Of a DNA stretch of 64,000 bases, positions 10,815 to 22,486 are shown in pieces (the first letter of the stretch is position 1; each line of letters opens with the position of its first letter). A program made the position numbers and the translations under genes. The stretch spans positions 2,170,001 through 2,234,000 of the forward strand of contig JASISA010000025.1 of assembly GCA_031771865.1 (NCBI GenBank), in the 5' to 3' direction. This DNA comes from Nothophaeocryptopus gaeumannii (taxonomy: Eukaryota; Ascomycota; Dothideomycetes; Mycosphaerellales; Mycosphaerellaceae). The notes under the pieces were generated by a model, which saw nothing but the letters and a program-made list of their open reading frames with translations, was not told the origin of the DNA and made no database searches.

Positions 10815-13800
10815 TCATCGCTCAGCGTCAGCATCCTTCTTATCCTCCTCCTTCTTCTTACTCGCCTCCAACATGCTCCGGAAGTCCGCATTGCTCTTCT
10901 TCGTTCCCTCAGACCCAGCAGCAGGCGCATCGCTATTGGTGCTCCGAGCCGAACTGGCAAAACCGCCGCCACGCTTGAAACCCAGTCCACCTCTGCGGCC
11001 ACCACGACTCTGGCCTGGCCGAGTAGCAGCAGGAGGAGCGAACTGAAGGCTGCTCGAAGAAGACCTTGGAGCCGCATTTCCGTTCTCTTGCTTCTTGTGC
11101 TCCAACGAATAGGTACCGATTTTCATCAAGTCTCGCACTTCTCCAGTCTTGACGTCCGCGCCGAGAGTGGGTACGTTGACACCCAGGCGTGCTTTGAACG
11201 CATCCTGGACGTTGGCGAATTCGACGATGACACCATTCTTCTCACGGCGCAGCTGTATCTTGTTGAGAGAACCGAACTGCTCCATCGCCGTGCGGATGCG
11301 TGCATCATTGACCGTATCCGGAAGGTTGAAGATGGCGACCTTTCGCTCGCGAACAGTCTTGTAGGTCTCATCGTCCGGACGAGATGATGAGCCCATTGAT
11401 ACATCAGAGCCACGGCGAGCACCATTACCAGTCGGCTCAGGCGAACCAGAGGCGCCTGACTTCTTCACGATAACGTCCTCGTGCACAGCACGCTCGTGTG
11501 GCGCAGCGTGACGGCCTTTAGGTTGACACAGCTCCACCTTTAAAACACGATCCTTGAACGGCTTGCTGTTCAATCCCTCGATGGCAGCTTGCGCTTCGTT
11601 GGGCGCAACGTAGACGATGAATACGGTACCAGTCGGCTTGCCATTGAAGGTCTTGACAATGTTGATTCGTTGAATCTTGCCGTGCTGCGCGAACAACTCC
11701 CGTACTTCATCTTCCTTTGCTTCCCGATCGAGGTTCCTGATAATGACTTCACGACCTTCCTCTTGTGGTCCGCCTCGCTGCTTCTTCGCATCTGGGTTAG
11801 AGATCTTGGCTAGCAGAGTGTACCGACCATCGAGCTTCTTGCCATCCATGGCTGCCTCAGCTGCCTTCGCCATCTCTGCAGTCAAGAATTGAACATAGCA
11901 GAACCGTCGCCGAGCACCAAATTTCAATGACGGCAGGCGAACGCTGATTATTTCGCCATACGACTTGAAGAGGTTTCGAAGAGCATTTTCGTCATACTCG
12001 GCAGGATAGTTGGTAACGTAGAGGGTGCTTCCACTACCACTCTGTATGTGAATCTCACGTCCACTGAAATCCTTGCCATGGCGAGTCTTGGCTGCCTTTA
12101 CGTCGTCTTCTGTCTCGAATTCGACCGTGGCTGAGGCTGACTGGTCGTCATTGTCTTTGGCGACATTGATGGATAGAGGGTTGCAGTCACGGAAAAACTT
12201 CTTGACATCCAATTGAGTGACTTCGACAGGCAAGTTCCTGACAGTAATGGTGTTGTGTTCGCGGTCGCGCTTGATCTGCGCACTCGCCGAGGCAGATAGC
12301 TCCGCATGCTCCTCTTCCGGTACAGTCGCAAGCTCAGTCTTTGCCTTCTTGTGGGTGTCACCATTGGTAAGCTGCTCATCGTCCCGCTTCCTCTTCTCTC
12401 CAGTTGTTGTCGTCGATCCTTCAGCAACCTGTGCGGCAAACTGCTCCTGCTGTTGTGCAGCAGCCTGAGCAGCCTCTTCAGCCTCTTTTGCTCGGCGAGC
12501 AGCAAGGCGTTTCGCAAACTCTCGCGCCTCCGCTAAAGCCATTTGCAGCTTTACCCCAGACTCATGGTGTTGGAAGTGACCGATATACAGTTCCAATACC
12601 TTCTCTGGCCAGTCAAGATCTTTCTGACGCAACGCCTCTTGGACGACTGCTGTCGCAAGATGCGGCCCATTCTCATCAGTCTCTACTCGACGAGCCTCTC
12701 GAATCCGGTCATAACCCCAGAGCCAGAGTTCCCAGTTGTAGTATTTCGCCCAGAAATCAAACGAGCGCACATGCCGAGTCGCAAGGCTACGATAGATGTT
12801 GCGTGCTTCCTCGATACGTCGAGCCTCGGAGTAGAATTTGATCTGGATCGACTCCAATCGGAAAAGCGGATCGCCCTGGAAGTCCTGACCGTAGAGCTTC
12901 TTTCCAGCTTCTTGGACGTCTTCCAATGCCATCGTAATTCCAACTTCCGCGGTGTCCGTATCGTCCTCGGTACTTGTAGCGCGGAATGCATGGCGGCGGA
13001 GGTAGCTGCACCACTCCTGCAACATCTTCACTAACTCTTCCATACCACCAACGTCAAGGAGTCCAGCATTAGTAGCACGATGCTTTGTGTTCTCGATCTC
13101 TTCTCGACTGTTCTGCTCTACATCGGCACGTAGTATGCGTCGCGCCCACAGATCCCCAGACCACGGACAGTGGCGGGTCGCCCTTTCGATTACTGGCAGT
13201 AGTGATTGTGAGCCGGAAGAAGAATCAGTGAACAGGAAATCGACGTAGTCCAACCACCACTCGGTGTTGGTCGGTTCTTGCAGTAACGCGCGCTCGAAGA
13301 GAGCAGACCGCAGCTGATAGTCAAACGGGCCTGGTCGCTTGTGATGATACTTCTCGTCCTTGAGGTATTTCTGAAACTGATGACGAATGGCTTCCTTGTC
13401 ACCGCTCTGGATTGCGCGCTGAAGCCTAAACTCGGAATCTTCTCTGAGGCCCATGTGCATCTTAGCCTGTTCTGCGATTTGATTTACTTGCGCAACGACC
13501 GCCTCCCAGTTCTGGCCTTCGAATCTCGAAACGATGGGCCAATAGAGCTGCATCGTATCTGCCCATGTCGAATGAGGCACCTGGAGTCGTTTTACGAAAA
13601 GTTGGTGCAGGGCGGTTATGTCCGACTCTGACAGATTAGGAGGTAGTTGCTCTTGGAAGACTTGAGCGTACCAATTCCACAGCACATGGCTTTCATCCAA
13701 ACGCCACTGTGTACCGGCAGCAGCTTGCTCGAGCACACTTACCAGCATGTCTTTGGTGAAAAGTTCTTTGCATACCTCCTTGTCTTCAACGGTCCACGAT

Positions 13801-15030
13801 CGTTGGTCGGCTCCGTCGAGATCATGGCAAGCAGAGTAGTTGGAAGAGATCCAGTCGGCATACAGGCCCCAAAGCTTGGTGGACGCAGGTTCATCTGACA
13901 CTGCTTTCTGGCACAGCTCGGTGACGGCAAGACGCTCCTCACTGGTCCTGGCCAAGGCGAACTCATCCGAGAGCCAATCAGTCCAGATAGCCTCGCCGAC
14001 AGCGAAGCGGGTGTCCATTGCTTCTCGTGCTTGCCGCATTTCAGTCAGTAATGCGTAGCTTCTTGGCTCACCTGGTGGGACAGCATCGTTGCCGTGAACC
14101 GGAGGATACACATGCGCGAGGAAGCACTTGTGCAAAAGGCTGATGAGCTCGACATGATGATCGTAGGCATATGAGTTTTCACCCAAAATGCTGAGAAGCT
14201 CAGTCACACGTTGCGACTCGACCTCTGACAGCGCGAGAGATGTGAACTCGCGCGGTGGCGGCGTTGAAGCAGGCGCCTCGGCCATAGTGAGATCTGCCAG
14301 ACTTTGCCGCGATATGCTGCGGGCGATGGGAGGGGACTGGAGGTACGCTTGTTGTGGCTGTTGGAGCGGTTGCGACTGCGAGCGCTGCTGCGCAAGTGTG
14401 GGGACGTCGTTGGCGGAATAGTTTCGCGGTGTTTGTCGATGTTGTTGCATCGAAGCTAGATCTACGAAACGCGAGTCAGTGAAATCTTCTTGACACGTCC
14501 CCCGCGACATGTGCTCCCCACTCACCAGCCAATGTTTCCATCTGCGGTGTCGACGACGGGCGATGTGCAACTAACGGTCGGTGTTGTTGCTGTTGGTACT
14601 GCTGTGGCTGCGGATACGCATAGTATTGTTGCTGGCCGCGAGGATCGGGTATCGGAGTCAAGGCCGGGTTGCTGGTCGGAGGCAGCGGTCTGAAGTTGGG
14701 AGCTGCTATGGCTGCCGGCTGCGCGTTGAAGGGCTGCTGCTGGTAATGGACTCGCACTGGCGTCGACTGTGTCGATACTAGATTCGACGTCGGCGTCGTC
14801 ATCTCCGGCGAACGTGAGAGCTCTTGGCTCAGTCCTGAGGTTGTTCGTTTGCCGCCACCACCACCACCACCCGCGGGCCGTTTCGCTCTTTGCACAACAG
14901 AAGAAGGATTGCCATCGTGCGCCCTTGCATTGCTCGCGTTTGCGTTTGCATTTGCATTCGCATTTGCTGCAGTCGAGGGCCCATCTTCCGGCGGCGAGAG
15001 CAGAGCATTGATGTCCATGTCGCTAGTCAC
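10815..15030 (-). CDS. PRP24: U4/U6 snRNP annealing factor Prp24/SART3 homologue
   Basis: Two exons by my reading: 15030-14526 and 14461-10815, separated by a 64-base GTGAGT...TAG intron (14525-14462), giving about 1383 residues. Residues 1-170 are Pro/Gln-rich and disordered, including an Ala-Asn repeat. HAT (half-a-TPR) repeats follow to about residue 730, for example the segment with WYAQVFQEQLPP. Four RRMs then start near residues 904 (ITVRNLPVE), 981 (LYVTNYPAE), 1074 (VIIRNLDRE) and 1209 (VAIFNLPDT). The tail contains SNADFRSML, matching the conserved LSm2-8-binding motif of Prp24/SART3. The HAT plus RRM layout is that of SART3, whereas yeast Prp24 lacks HATs. The protein anneals U4 and U6 snRNAs during spliceosome recycling in the nucleus. 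It diverges from uL22m, with 570 bases between starts. Confidence 0.93.
14920..14970 (-). repeat. Coding hexanucleotide repeat (Ala-Asn)n
   Basis: Within PRP24 exon 1 a six-base unit reading GCAAAT/GCAAAC on the coding strand is repeated about six times, encoding alternating Ala and Asn near residue 25. It is a likely length-variable microsatellite in a disordered leader. Confidence 0.75.
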
Positions 15031-15600
15031 TCAACGCCAAACGCCCGGTTCCAATTTGCTGCTGCTGCTGCTGCTCAGTACGGATATCTTCCCGCAATGC
15101 AGGGAAAGTCGCAACATGGGCTAGTCAGATCAGATCAGCCTGCCGTCGCCGCCGCCGCCTAACAGCAGCAAGTCACAGGACAGCTGCTTGCGAGCCGGAT
15201 GGCGCAGATGAGACTGCGCGGCTAGATAGAAATTGATGCAGCGTGAGCAAGAAGCTGGCTCTAGGAGGAGGAGGAGGTCTCTCTCCAGATGTCTGTCCTC
15301 TGCCAAATGCCCGGGAGGCCTCGTCCAGTCTGCGAGTGCGAGCAGCCAGATTAGGCTGTTGCACACTGGCGCCCTGCGAGACTTTTGAGCTTTTGGAATT
15401 CTCGGCGGGCTGCCCCGGTGCAACTCCCCTGCTCTCGAGCGATGAAATGAGAACCATCGTTGCCAGGACTCGGGTGCTCGGATACTTCGGGGGACGGAAG
15501 AGCCCGTGACCCTCACGCCATCCATGCACGACACCGACTTCCTCTCCAACTGCTCCAATGCGATGTCCATGCCCATACTCCCCCCCCCATCTATCCCGTC
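15031..15600. promoter_or_regulatory. Divergent promoter region, PRP24/uL22m
   Basis: 570 bases between two divergently transcribed start codons. It contains a CTG-type triplet run (about 15057-15075), a GGAGGA-type purine run near 15265 and a C8-like run near 15585. The long open frame on the minus strand here has no recognisable domain. A bidirectional promoter is inferred from gene orientation only. Confidence 0.5.
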
Positions 15601-16734
15601 ATGAGCCTCGTAACGCCGGCGAGGCGGCTTGCCTCCAGATGTACGCATACATTCCAATCCAATTGACCACCACAAGCTAATACATACCCGTCAGGTGTCT
15701 TCTGCCAAACCCTTCCAATCCGCACAGCACCCACCCACACCCAACGCAGACTCGCCTCATCCGACTCCAATGAATCTTCCTCCAACCCAGTCCTCGATCA
15801 ATGGCGCGCCCAAAACCCATCCACGCCCCGCCCCGCCCAACAGCAACAACAACAAATGCCCCAACAAGGAGACATAGCCTCCTCCTCCATCTTCGAAGAC
15901 GACCGCCGCATTTCCGAACAACGAGGAGATCAAGAAGCTCCCAAAGAAGAAGGCAAGACCTCCGTCGGTGGAATTCAACGAGACCCACGCACAATGGCCC
16001 GCATCCTCCACCCCGACCCCAACGCCCGCTCCCGCTGGGAGCGCAAAAAAGTCATCCAAATGGTAAAGCGCGGAGGTCGCTTAAGCAAACCGGAATTTCT
16101 GAAAAGGAGAGAACGAGAACATCTGGTGAAGTCACATAATATGAAGACTTCGATCAAGAAACTAGGTATGATCGCAAGACAAATCGCAGGCAAGACGATC
16201 GACGACGCGATTGTGCAGATGCGGTTCAGCAGGAAGAAAGTCGCGCAGGAGGTGCTGAAACAATTGGTGTTTGCGAGGGATGAAGCTGTGGTGATGAGGG
16301 GGATGGGGTTGGGGGATGCCACAAGGCCAGCTGGGGCGCGCGTGTTGAACGAGAGTAGTGAGGACGTCACGGGCACAGCCTCTTCAGCATTGGAACTGGC
16401 GAAAGGAGCGAGCAAGACGAGTATGGGACCAGTAGAGATCCAGCTGAAAGATGGGAAGAGATATAAAATCGAGGACCCTTCGAAGATCTACATTGATCAG
16501 GCATGGGTGGGACGAGGACCATACGGCCAACTGCCGGATTACCGCGCTCGAGGCAGGGTGTTCATCATGAGGACACCATGGACGAGTTTGAGCGTAGTAC
16601 TCAAGGAGGAGGCAACTAGGCTTCGTGAGTATGAGGAGCGCGAGCAGAAGAGGCAAAAGAAGATTACGGAGAAAGTGTGGGTTCCGTTACCGGATCGGCC
16701 GATTCAGGTGCAGAGGCAATGGTATAGTTGGTAG
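15601..16734 (+). CDS. MRPL22: Mitochondrial large-subunit ribosomal protein uL22m
   Basis: Two exons: 15601-15640 and 15695-16734, with a 54-base intron (GTACGC...GTCAG, branch-like GCTAAT), giving about 359 residues. Exon 1 encodes MSLVTPARRLASR, and the join continues into a Cys/Arg/Thr-rich stretch. Together they form a basic, acid-free mitochondrial presequence ending around RRLASS. The uL22 core lies at about residues 164-325 (TSIKKLGMIARQIAGKTIDD, later QAWVGRGPYGQLPDYRARGR and RTPWTSLSVVLKE). The protein lines the exit tunnel of the mitoribosome large subunit. Starting at the internal ATG at 15856 would lose the targeting sequence. The reading frame is continuous across the splice, which supports the two-exon model. 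Confidence 0.9.
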
Positions 16735-17151
16735 AACAAGAACATGGTGGAAGGCACGGGTACAGAAGATTTCTGAACTTCAGAGAAGCCTTGTAAAACG
16801 TAAACGCATCTCTCGCGCTATGCATAACTGTACAAATTATCTCCCTATCTGCAGCGGGGCCAGTCTCATATCGTTTCCGCTGCTCCCACCTCTCCACTAT
16901 CTAAACAGCCACGCACATTACAGATGGAAAGATCTCAAATCTCCACATATGCCTTCCTTGCTGACATCTCCTCCTTTGGATGCCCGCAAAAAGCAATTGG
17001 GGGGGGGGAATCTTAATGAGCGCCAGAATCAAAAACCGTCTCTTCAACTCTCAAATGCGAGTAAAACGCCATACCCTTTGTCCAAATCGCTCTCGTGTCA
17101 ATCAAAACACAAAACATCCCATAGAACATAGAAAAAACATAGCAATATACA
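16735..17151. other. Convergent intergenic region
   Basis: 417 bases between two stop codons, including a run of about ten G at 16999. No gene is supported. It should hold both 3' untranslated regions. Confidence 0.55.
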
Positions 17152-20100
17152 TCACATATCCAAATACTGCGGTCTCCCACCCGCACCGGCAATCGTCGAA
17201 CTACTCTTATTCCTCCCAAAAAGCCCACTCAAAAACCTTCCCGCCCCACCGCCAAAACTCCTCCGACTCCTTTTCGAACTCGCAGCCATACTCGCTTTAC
17301 TACTCGTTCCCTGACTCAGGGACGGTCGATGGACGATAGGTGGTGGTGTTGCGGGCCCATTCGGTCCGGAGCTGCGTAAAAAGTCTGCGAGGTCACCTGT
17401 CGCATTCGGCCTTGTCTTATCATCATTCCGAGCTTCCAGCTTCGGACGAGGTTTAGTTATCGGTCCCACGGCGATGGCGTTCGAGCCGAGTTTCGCGGAG
17501 GATTGGACAGCGCTTCCTCTAGGGGGTTTTTGGGTGCTGTTGTCGCGAGTGGATGCCGAGCCTCGACGGCCAAGACTTACGGCGTCGGCGCCGAAGATTT
17601 GGAGACCAGCGGCTGCTGGGGCGCTGCTTTTTCGTGGTGGGAAGGAGGCACTGCTGGGAGATGTGACGGCGGGAGATCGTGCCTTGACAGGTGCAGGTGT
17701 TGGTGGTTCGGAGTTGCGTAAGAAGTCGATGAGGCTCTCTTCTTGTCGCTGGTTCTTGAGGAGTGCGGTTAACAGGTCGTCATCTTCGTCATCGTCGTCA
17801 AAGTCGATAGCGTAAGGGTCCTTGTTCCGTACGCGGGTCCTAGGGATAGGGTCGTTCTGGTTAAGAACGCTTTTGGGTACAGTGGATGTCAACCGTGGAG
17901 GCTGGTCGCTGTATGCCGGATGGATTGCGCTGTCATGGGTGGTGCTGGCGCTGTGGCGCAGCAGTGCGGACCTTGAGTTGGCAGAAGTCCTTTGAGATAC
18001 GTGTGACGACTTGACGGAAGACGCGCTGCGTATGCTTGGAGCAGTACTGTTGTTCTGCACATTAGTATTGATTTTGAGATCAGGTTGGGCTGTCACCCTG
18101 TCGCCCCACTCCTGGAGTTGATCTGAGTCCATCGTCGTACGGAACGGCGCCACTGTGCGCGAGATGCGGTGTTGTCTTCGCCCAGCACTCTGTCCAGCGC
18201 CGCCAGAACTACCAGGTCCAGATCTAATGAAGTCGATGAGCTCTGAAGTTCCATCGGCGGCGGTCGTCGTTGCGCTTCTTGCCTGCAAGTTACTCTTTCC
18301 CTTGGCGTTCGGCATTGGCATTGGAGGCAGTGGAGGCGCGTCTGTTGGTGCAGTTTGGCTTCTGGACAGGCTACGTGCCGGAGAGTGTGAGCGCGAACTT
18401 GGTGTAATGCTGCCAAGGGACTGGAAAGAAGTCGTCGACCTGTTGCTGACGAGAGGACGCATCTCTTGCTCTTTCGTAGGACCAGTAGATCTGATGAAAT
18501 CTGCAAAGTCCCCTGTCGGCTCGGTGACGACTTGAGGTTCTCTGGCCATCAACCCGCTCTTCCGGTGCACGCTTGTATTCCTGACTGAAGGCCGGCTGAT
18601 TGACCTGCGCTTAGCTCTGGTGCTGGTAGATGACCTTACGGCGCCTTCGTCTTCGGCAGCTGAGGTGGCCTGCTTCGTTGTCTGGCTCCTGCCTGTGCGG
18701 AATTCTTCTTGCGATTTTTTGGGTGAAGGAGGTACAGCTTCTCTGCTCCGCGACTTCTTCGAGTATGGTACTGTCTCGGCCGTCGGAGACTATACAATTG
18801 TTAGCAATCTCTGAAATGCATCTGAGGATGGGTCTACTTACTGGTTCACCCCTCACGCTTTCTGGCGTAAGGGTGTACTTGACGGTATCACCTCCTTGCA
18901 CGAACATCTCAAAGTCCTCAGGACCTTTGATGCTCGCGCTTGTGAGAGGATTGCTTTCCTCGTCTGGCTCTCTCGATCTGCTAAGTCTTTTCGCGCTGCC
19001 CATTTTCTGTACAACCGGATGCTCTTGAACATTCACGGCAGATTCTGACACTGAACCTGACTTCTTTGGTGTATGTGTCCACGTACCACTCTCTTTCGTA
19101 GCGGCGGAGAAGGAGGAGCGCCATGGAGGTGGCGACTTCTCAAGCTCCGGAGACGGCTTTCCGGTAGAAAGGTTGGAAATAGGTGACACGAGTGGAGGCG
19201 ACGGTTGTGGGTCCTGGGTTGTAGGTGACAATGCCTGTGACTTGACAGTGTCTAGTGGAGCTGGCTTTGCCGCCAACGACCTTCGCTTTAAGAACTGCTC
19301 CGGACTGAGCTGGCCCGGTTCCTCATCCTGCTGCGGAGGACTTGGCCGTTTTCCTGATGGCGAGGTAACGTCCGGAACATCGCTGCCGAGGAAGATTCTC
19401 GACGGCCGCTTGGGCGTGGGATTCGTGAAACCATCCCTTGCATGGTAAACTCTCTCTGGGAACTCCTCATCCTTGGGTGTAGCAACAGCGGCATCAGATG
19501 TCCTCGCAACTCCTATGTTTCCTTGACCATCTGTTCCGTCCTCATACGCCATGTTGAGGTCAGATGACCTGTGTCGAGGTTTAGCAACGGATTGAGGAAC
19601 ACTGGAGTCATGGCCATCATCGAGCGACAAACGCTCTTGGCTTGCTTGTGGTGTTGCAACGCGCACCGGAACGGGCTGCCCTAATGATCTTCTCTTTACG
19701 CGCTGGGTCTCTTGAGGCGACTTCTCTGGGATCGAAGTGGAGCTCTGACTTGCAGGCGTACTAAGACCCAATCGCTTCAATTCCTTGAGCGCCTTCTGGT
19801 TGTCTCGCTCGGTACCACTCTTGACCTCTGCGTCCGTGGGCATATCCTGGCTTTCGATATTCGCGACCTCGCTCTGATTCTTCTTGGAGCCGCGCACGGC
19901 AGACACCGCCGCTGCGGTTGCAGCTGAGACTCCTGCAACTGCTCCAACAACAGCGCCTTCCACCAAGCCCTTGTTCTTGCTCCTGGCTGAGTCGACATCG
20001 TCCTCTTGCTTTTCCGGCTTGCTTCCGTCACCAGTACCGTCCACACGGTTCTGTTCAGCAGCAGCTTGTTCACGCTGGCTGGCTTCCATTTCTGGAGCTT

Positions 20101-21916
20101 CCGGCTTCGAATCTTGTTTGACGTCTATTTCGTCGGCTTCGGGCTGTGAAGCCGTCTCGTCTTCGGTCGGCCACGCCCCGGGAATCTGGTCGACAATTTC
20201 TGGTTGTCGCTTGCGTGGGTGTAGTCGGATCAATGGCGAAGGAACGGACGAGGAACGCATCCTGGCGAGGATCGGTCGTTCAGGCGCGATTGCTTGTGTC
20301 GTCTCTTCGTTTGGCGCATCCGTCACATCGAGTTCATCCGACACAGCAATCCCGTCCATAGCCTCTCTACTAGAGCGTATGGGAATAAACCCTGTCCAGC
20401 TGCTCCTCCGTTGTGCCGTTGGCTCGGTGGGTGTTCTATCGCCATCGGTTTCGCTAGCATCTGGGTCTCTCGCAAGGCCCGGAACCTCGATCTCATCAAC
20501 ATCTTGCGTATCGTCGGTCAACGGCAGTGGAATATTTGCAGCCCATACATGTTCCTCCTCTTCAATCTCCTCAATATCCTGCGCTTCGTCCGCCATTGGG
20601 AGTGGGATGTTCGCTGCAAGGACGTGTTCTGGGTATTGGGCTTCGGGCACGTCGTCTTCTTCCACAAATCCACCCTCAGGTGCATCTGCATCCCGGTCGC
20701 GATCAGCCCCTGTCGTCGACGGCGGCCGAGAATCGTCCACTGCCGAGACTGATTCAGGGTCAGCGCCGGAGCTCCTCCGTCTGGGGCTCATGGCCGCACC
20801 TCCAAACTGATCCCTACTCAGACGACGAGAGAAGTTGTTGTTACTGCTGGTGTTTGTAGGTGTGGGAGGCGCCCCGGTAATCGAGTTGACGGAGTTGACA
20901 GAATTGTTCCGCGTTGACTTCCGCCACGAGCGCCAGATACGCCCGAGTGTGGAGTTAAGTGCAACCTTTTCCATGTCATAGTCCTCCACTGTGACGCCAT
21001 CCGATACGGGTGTCACCATGCCGGAAGCTGACACTGATGTGCGCATTATCCGACTTTGTCGCCGTGCACGATTATCTGCGGCCTGTCCGGCAGCCCGTAA
21101 TACTTGCTCCGCTACATACTCCAGGATCGAAGTCAAGAAGATGGCCGCTGCCCATGACACGAGTCCTGCAGAATGCGAGAACCTTCGCTGGCCGCTCGAA
21201 AACAACTCGTCCTGTCGCACATATCGCTCCTCGTCGTCATCTTCCATCTCGCCCAGACGAATGTAGACCATGACACGTAGTCGCGTGCGCTTCCAGACGA
21301 GCTCGGTATCCCATCTTCGCTTTTGCTCTTGAGCGGTCTGTTGCTGGTTCATCTCATCCTCTTCCTCGTCTCCGCCAGCAAGCAGCTCTGCAAGCTCCTC
21401 TTCTGCGCTCGCGATGGCTTCGGCTGCCAATCGGGATCTGAGGACCTCGGTTACGGCGGGTCTGAGCGCGGTCAAGGTCGTCGATTTGGCGTTGGATAAG
21501 ACACTGTAGAGGATCTGGTCCAAGAAGCCATTGGCGAGCGCAAGCGAAGCTGGAGAGAACTGTATGTCGTCTCTGTTGAGTTTCCCAACCCCGTGATCGT
21601 TTCCGTCCTCCTCATCATCGCTGAGGCGGCGTTTCCTCTCATTCACCACTTGTTGTGCGCCAAAGGCAGCAACGAATGCTGGCGGTGGAAGTACGTTTGC
21701 CGGTGTCGCAGGAGTATGCACCAATGCCGAGGTGGTAGAATAGTTCGAGAGGCTTGGGCTTCGCGACATGATGGGTGGTGAGATCGCTTGCGGCGCATGA
21801 GGTGTTATCGTCGGTTTTCCGAAGGCATTGCCTCTAATGCCCGTCTGGCGATGCAGCTGCGCATTGGGGAGAGGAAATACAGGCAGCGCAGGCGACACTG
21901 GAGGTGAGTAGTCCAT
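17152..21916 (-). CDS. Large protein with tandem H2B-like/H2A-like histone folds and DFIRSxGP repeats
   Basis: Two exons: 21916-18842 and 18789-17152, with a 52-base intron (GTAAGT...TATAG, branch GCTAAC) joining in frame, giving about 1570 residues. Residues 122-180 align by eye with the histone H2B fold (ANGFLDQILYSVLSNAKSTT, then a helix rich in LAAEAIA). Residues 247-290 align with H2A (AAAIFLTSILEYVAEQVLR followed by AAGQAADNRA). Residues 310-333 could be the H2A C-terminal helix. The remainder is charged and disordered, with a 25-residue duplicated NIPLP segment (about 430-480), an Ala/Val/Gly hydrophobic stretch (650-675) and four DF[IL]R motifs (residues about 1118, 1207, 1376 and 1490). 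The C-terminus is basic. No described family comes to mind. The histone-fold assignment is inference from pattern; a nuclear or chromatin role would follow only if it is confirmed. Confidence 0.85.
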
Positions 21917-22048
21917 TGCACACTGCCACCGGATGGCCAGCAGCTAATGGTGGCTAGTTGCCGGCGCTGCGGCTCGGAGCTGTTCGATCTTCCCCCAAGG
22001 TTTTAGACAGACGTGGAGCAACCAAGTTCCGCGTACACTGGCCAATGT

Positions 22049-22486
22049 TTAGTACGACTTGCCATCCAGTCTGGGTCGGTGTTCGAAAGGCCAGTTACTG
22101 GACGGGCATCGTGGTGGAAGAAACGTCCTGCCGAGAGGAGCACGGAGGGAGAGTCTCTTTCTCAACTGCTCGAACGTTCGTCGATCTCTTGTCGGGCCCC
22201 GAATGTGCCGCAAGACGTAGGCTTCCAGCCCGTCGGAAACGCTCCACAGGTCAAGGTGGACACGAGGGACTGCCGACGCTGCAGGTGAATTCGCCTTCTC
22301 GGGCACGTTACCGTTCGTAGATAGGCGGCTTTCCTGGAATGATTCAGATGCGCGCAGAGCTGCATGAATCGTCGCGGGCAGCTTTGACAGATCCAAGGGC
22401 GGGTGCTGCATGAACGGAAGCTTGCTGATGACAGGTCCGGGAGACCCTTGGCCAACGGTCTGTGAAGATTGCAGCCAAAAGGTCAT
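22049..22486 (-). CDS. Putative small hypothetical protein (145 aa)
   Basis: An ATG-initiated frame of 145 residues that starts MTFWLQSSQTVGQG and contains DLSKLPATIHAALRAS and VHLDLWSVSDGLEAYVLRHI. Codon use is C/G-ending over much of its length, unlike neighbouring frames, which is why I list it. I recognise no domain, signal peptide or membrane segment. It lies 132 bases upstream of the histone-fold gene start on the same strand, so the sequence between them must carry that gene's promoter. It could instead be a 5' exon or leader remnant. Confidence 0.4.
   Translation of the reverse strand: MTFWLQSSQTVGQGSPGPVISKLPFMQHPPLDLSKLPATIHAALRASESFQESRLSTNGNVPEKANSPAASAVPRVHLDLWSVSDGLEAYVLRHIRGPTRDRRTFEQLRKRLSLRAPLGRTFLPPRCPSSNWPFEHRPRLDGKSY

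Noticed and set aside
15130..15675. 181-codon minus-strand frame between PRP24 and uL22m
   Set aside because: No recognisable domain; overlaps the uL22m first exon and the presumed bidirectional promoter.
19884..20810. 308-codon plus-strand frame
   Set aside because: Lies fully antisense to the histone-fold gene, is Ser/Ala low complexity, and has no splice-consistent partner.
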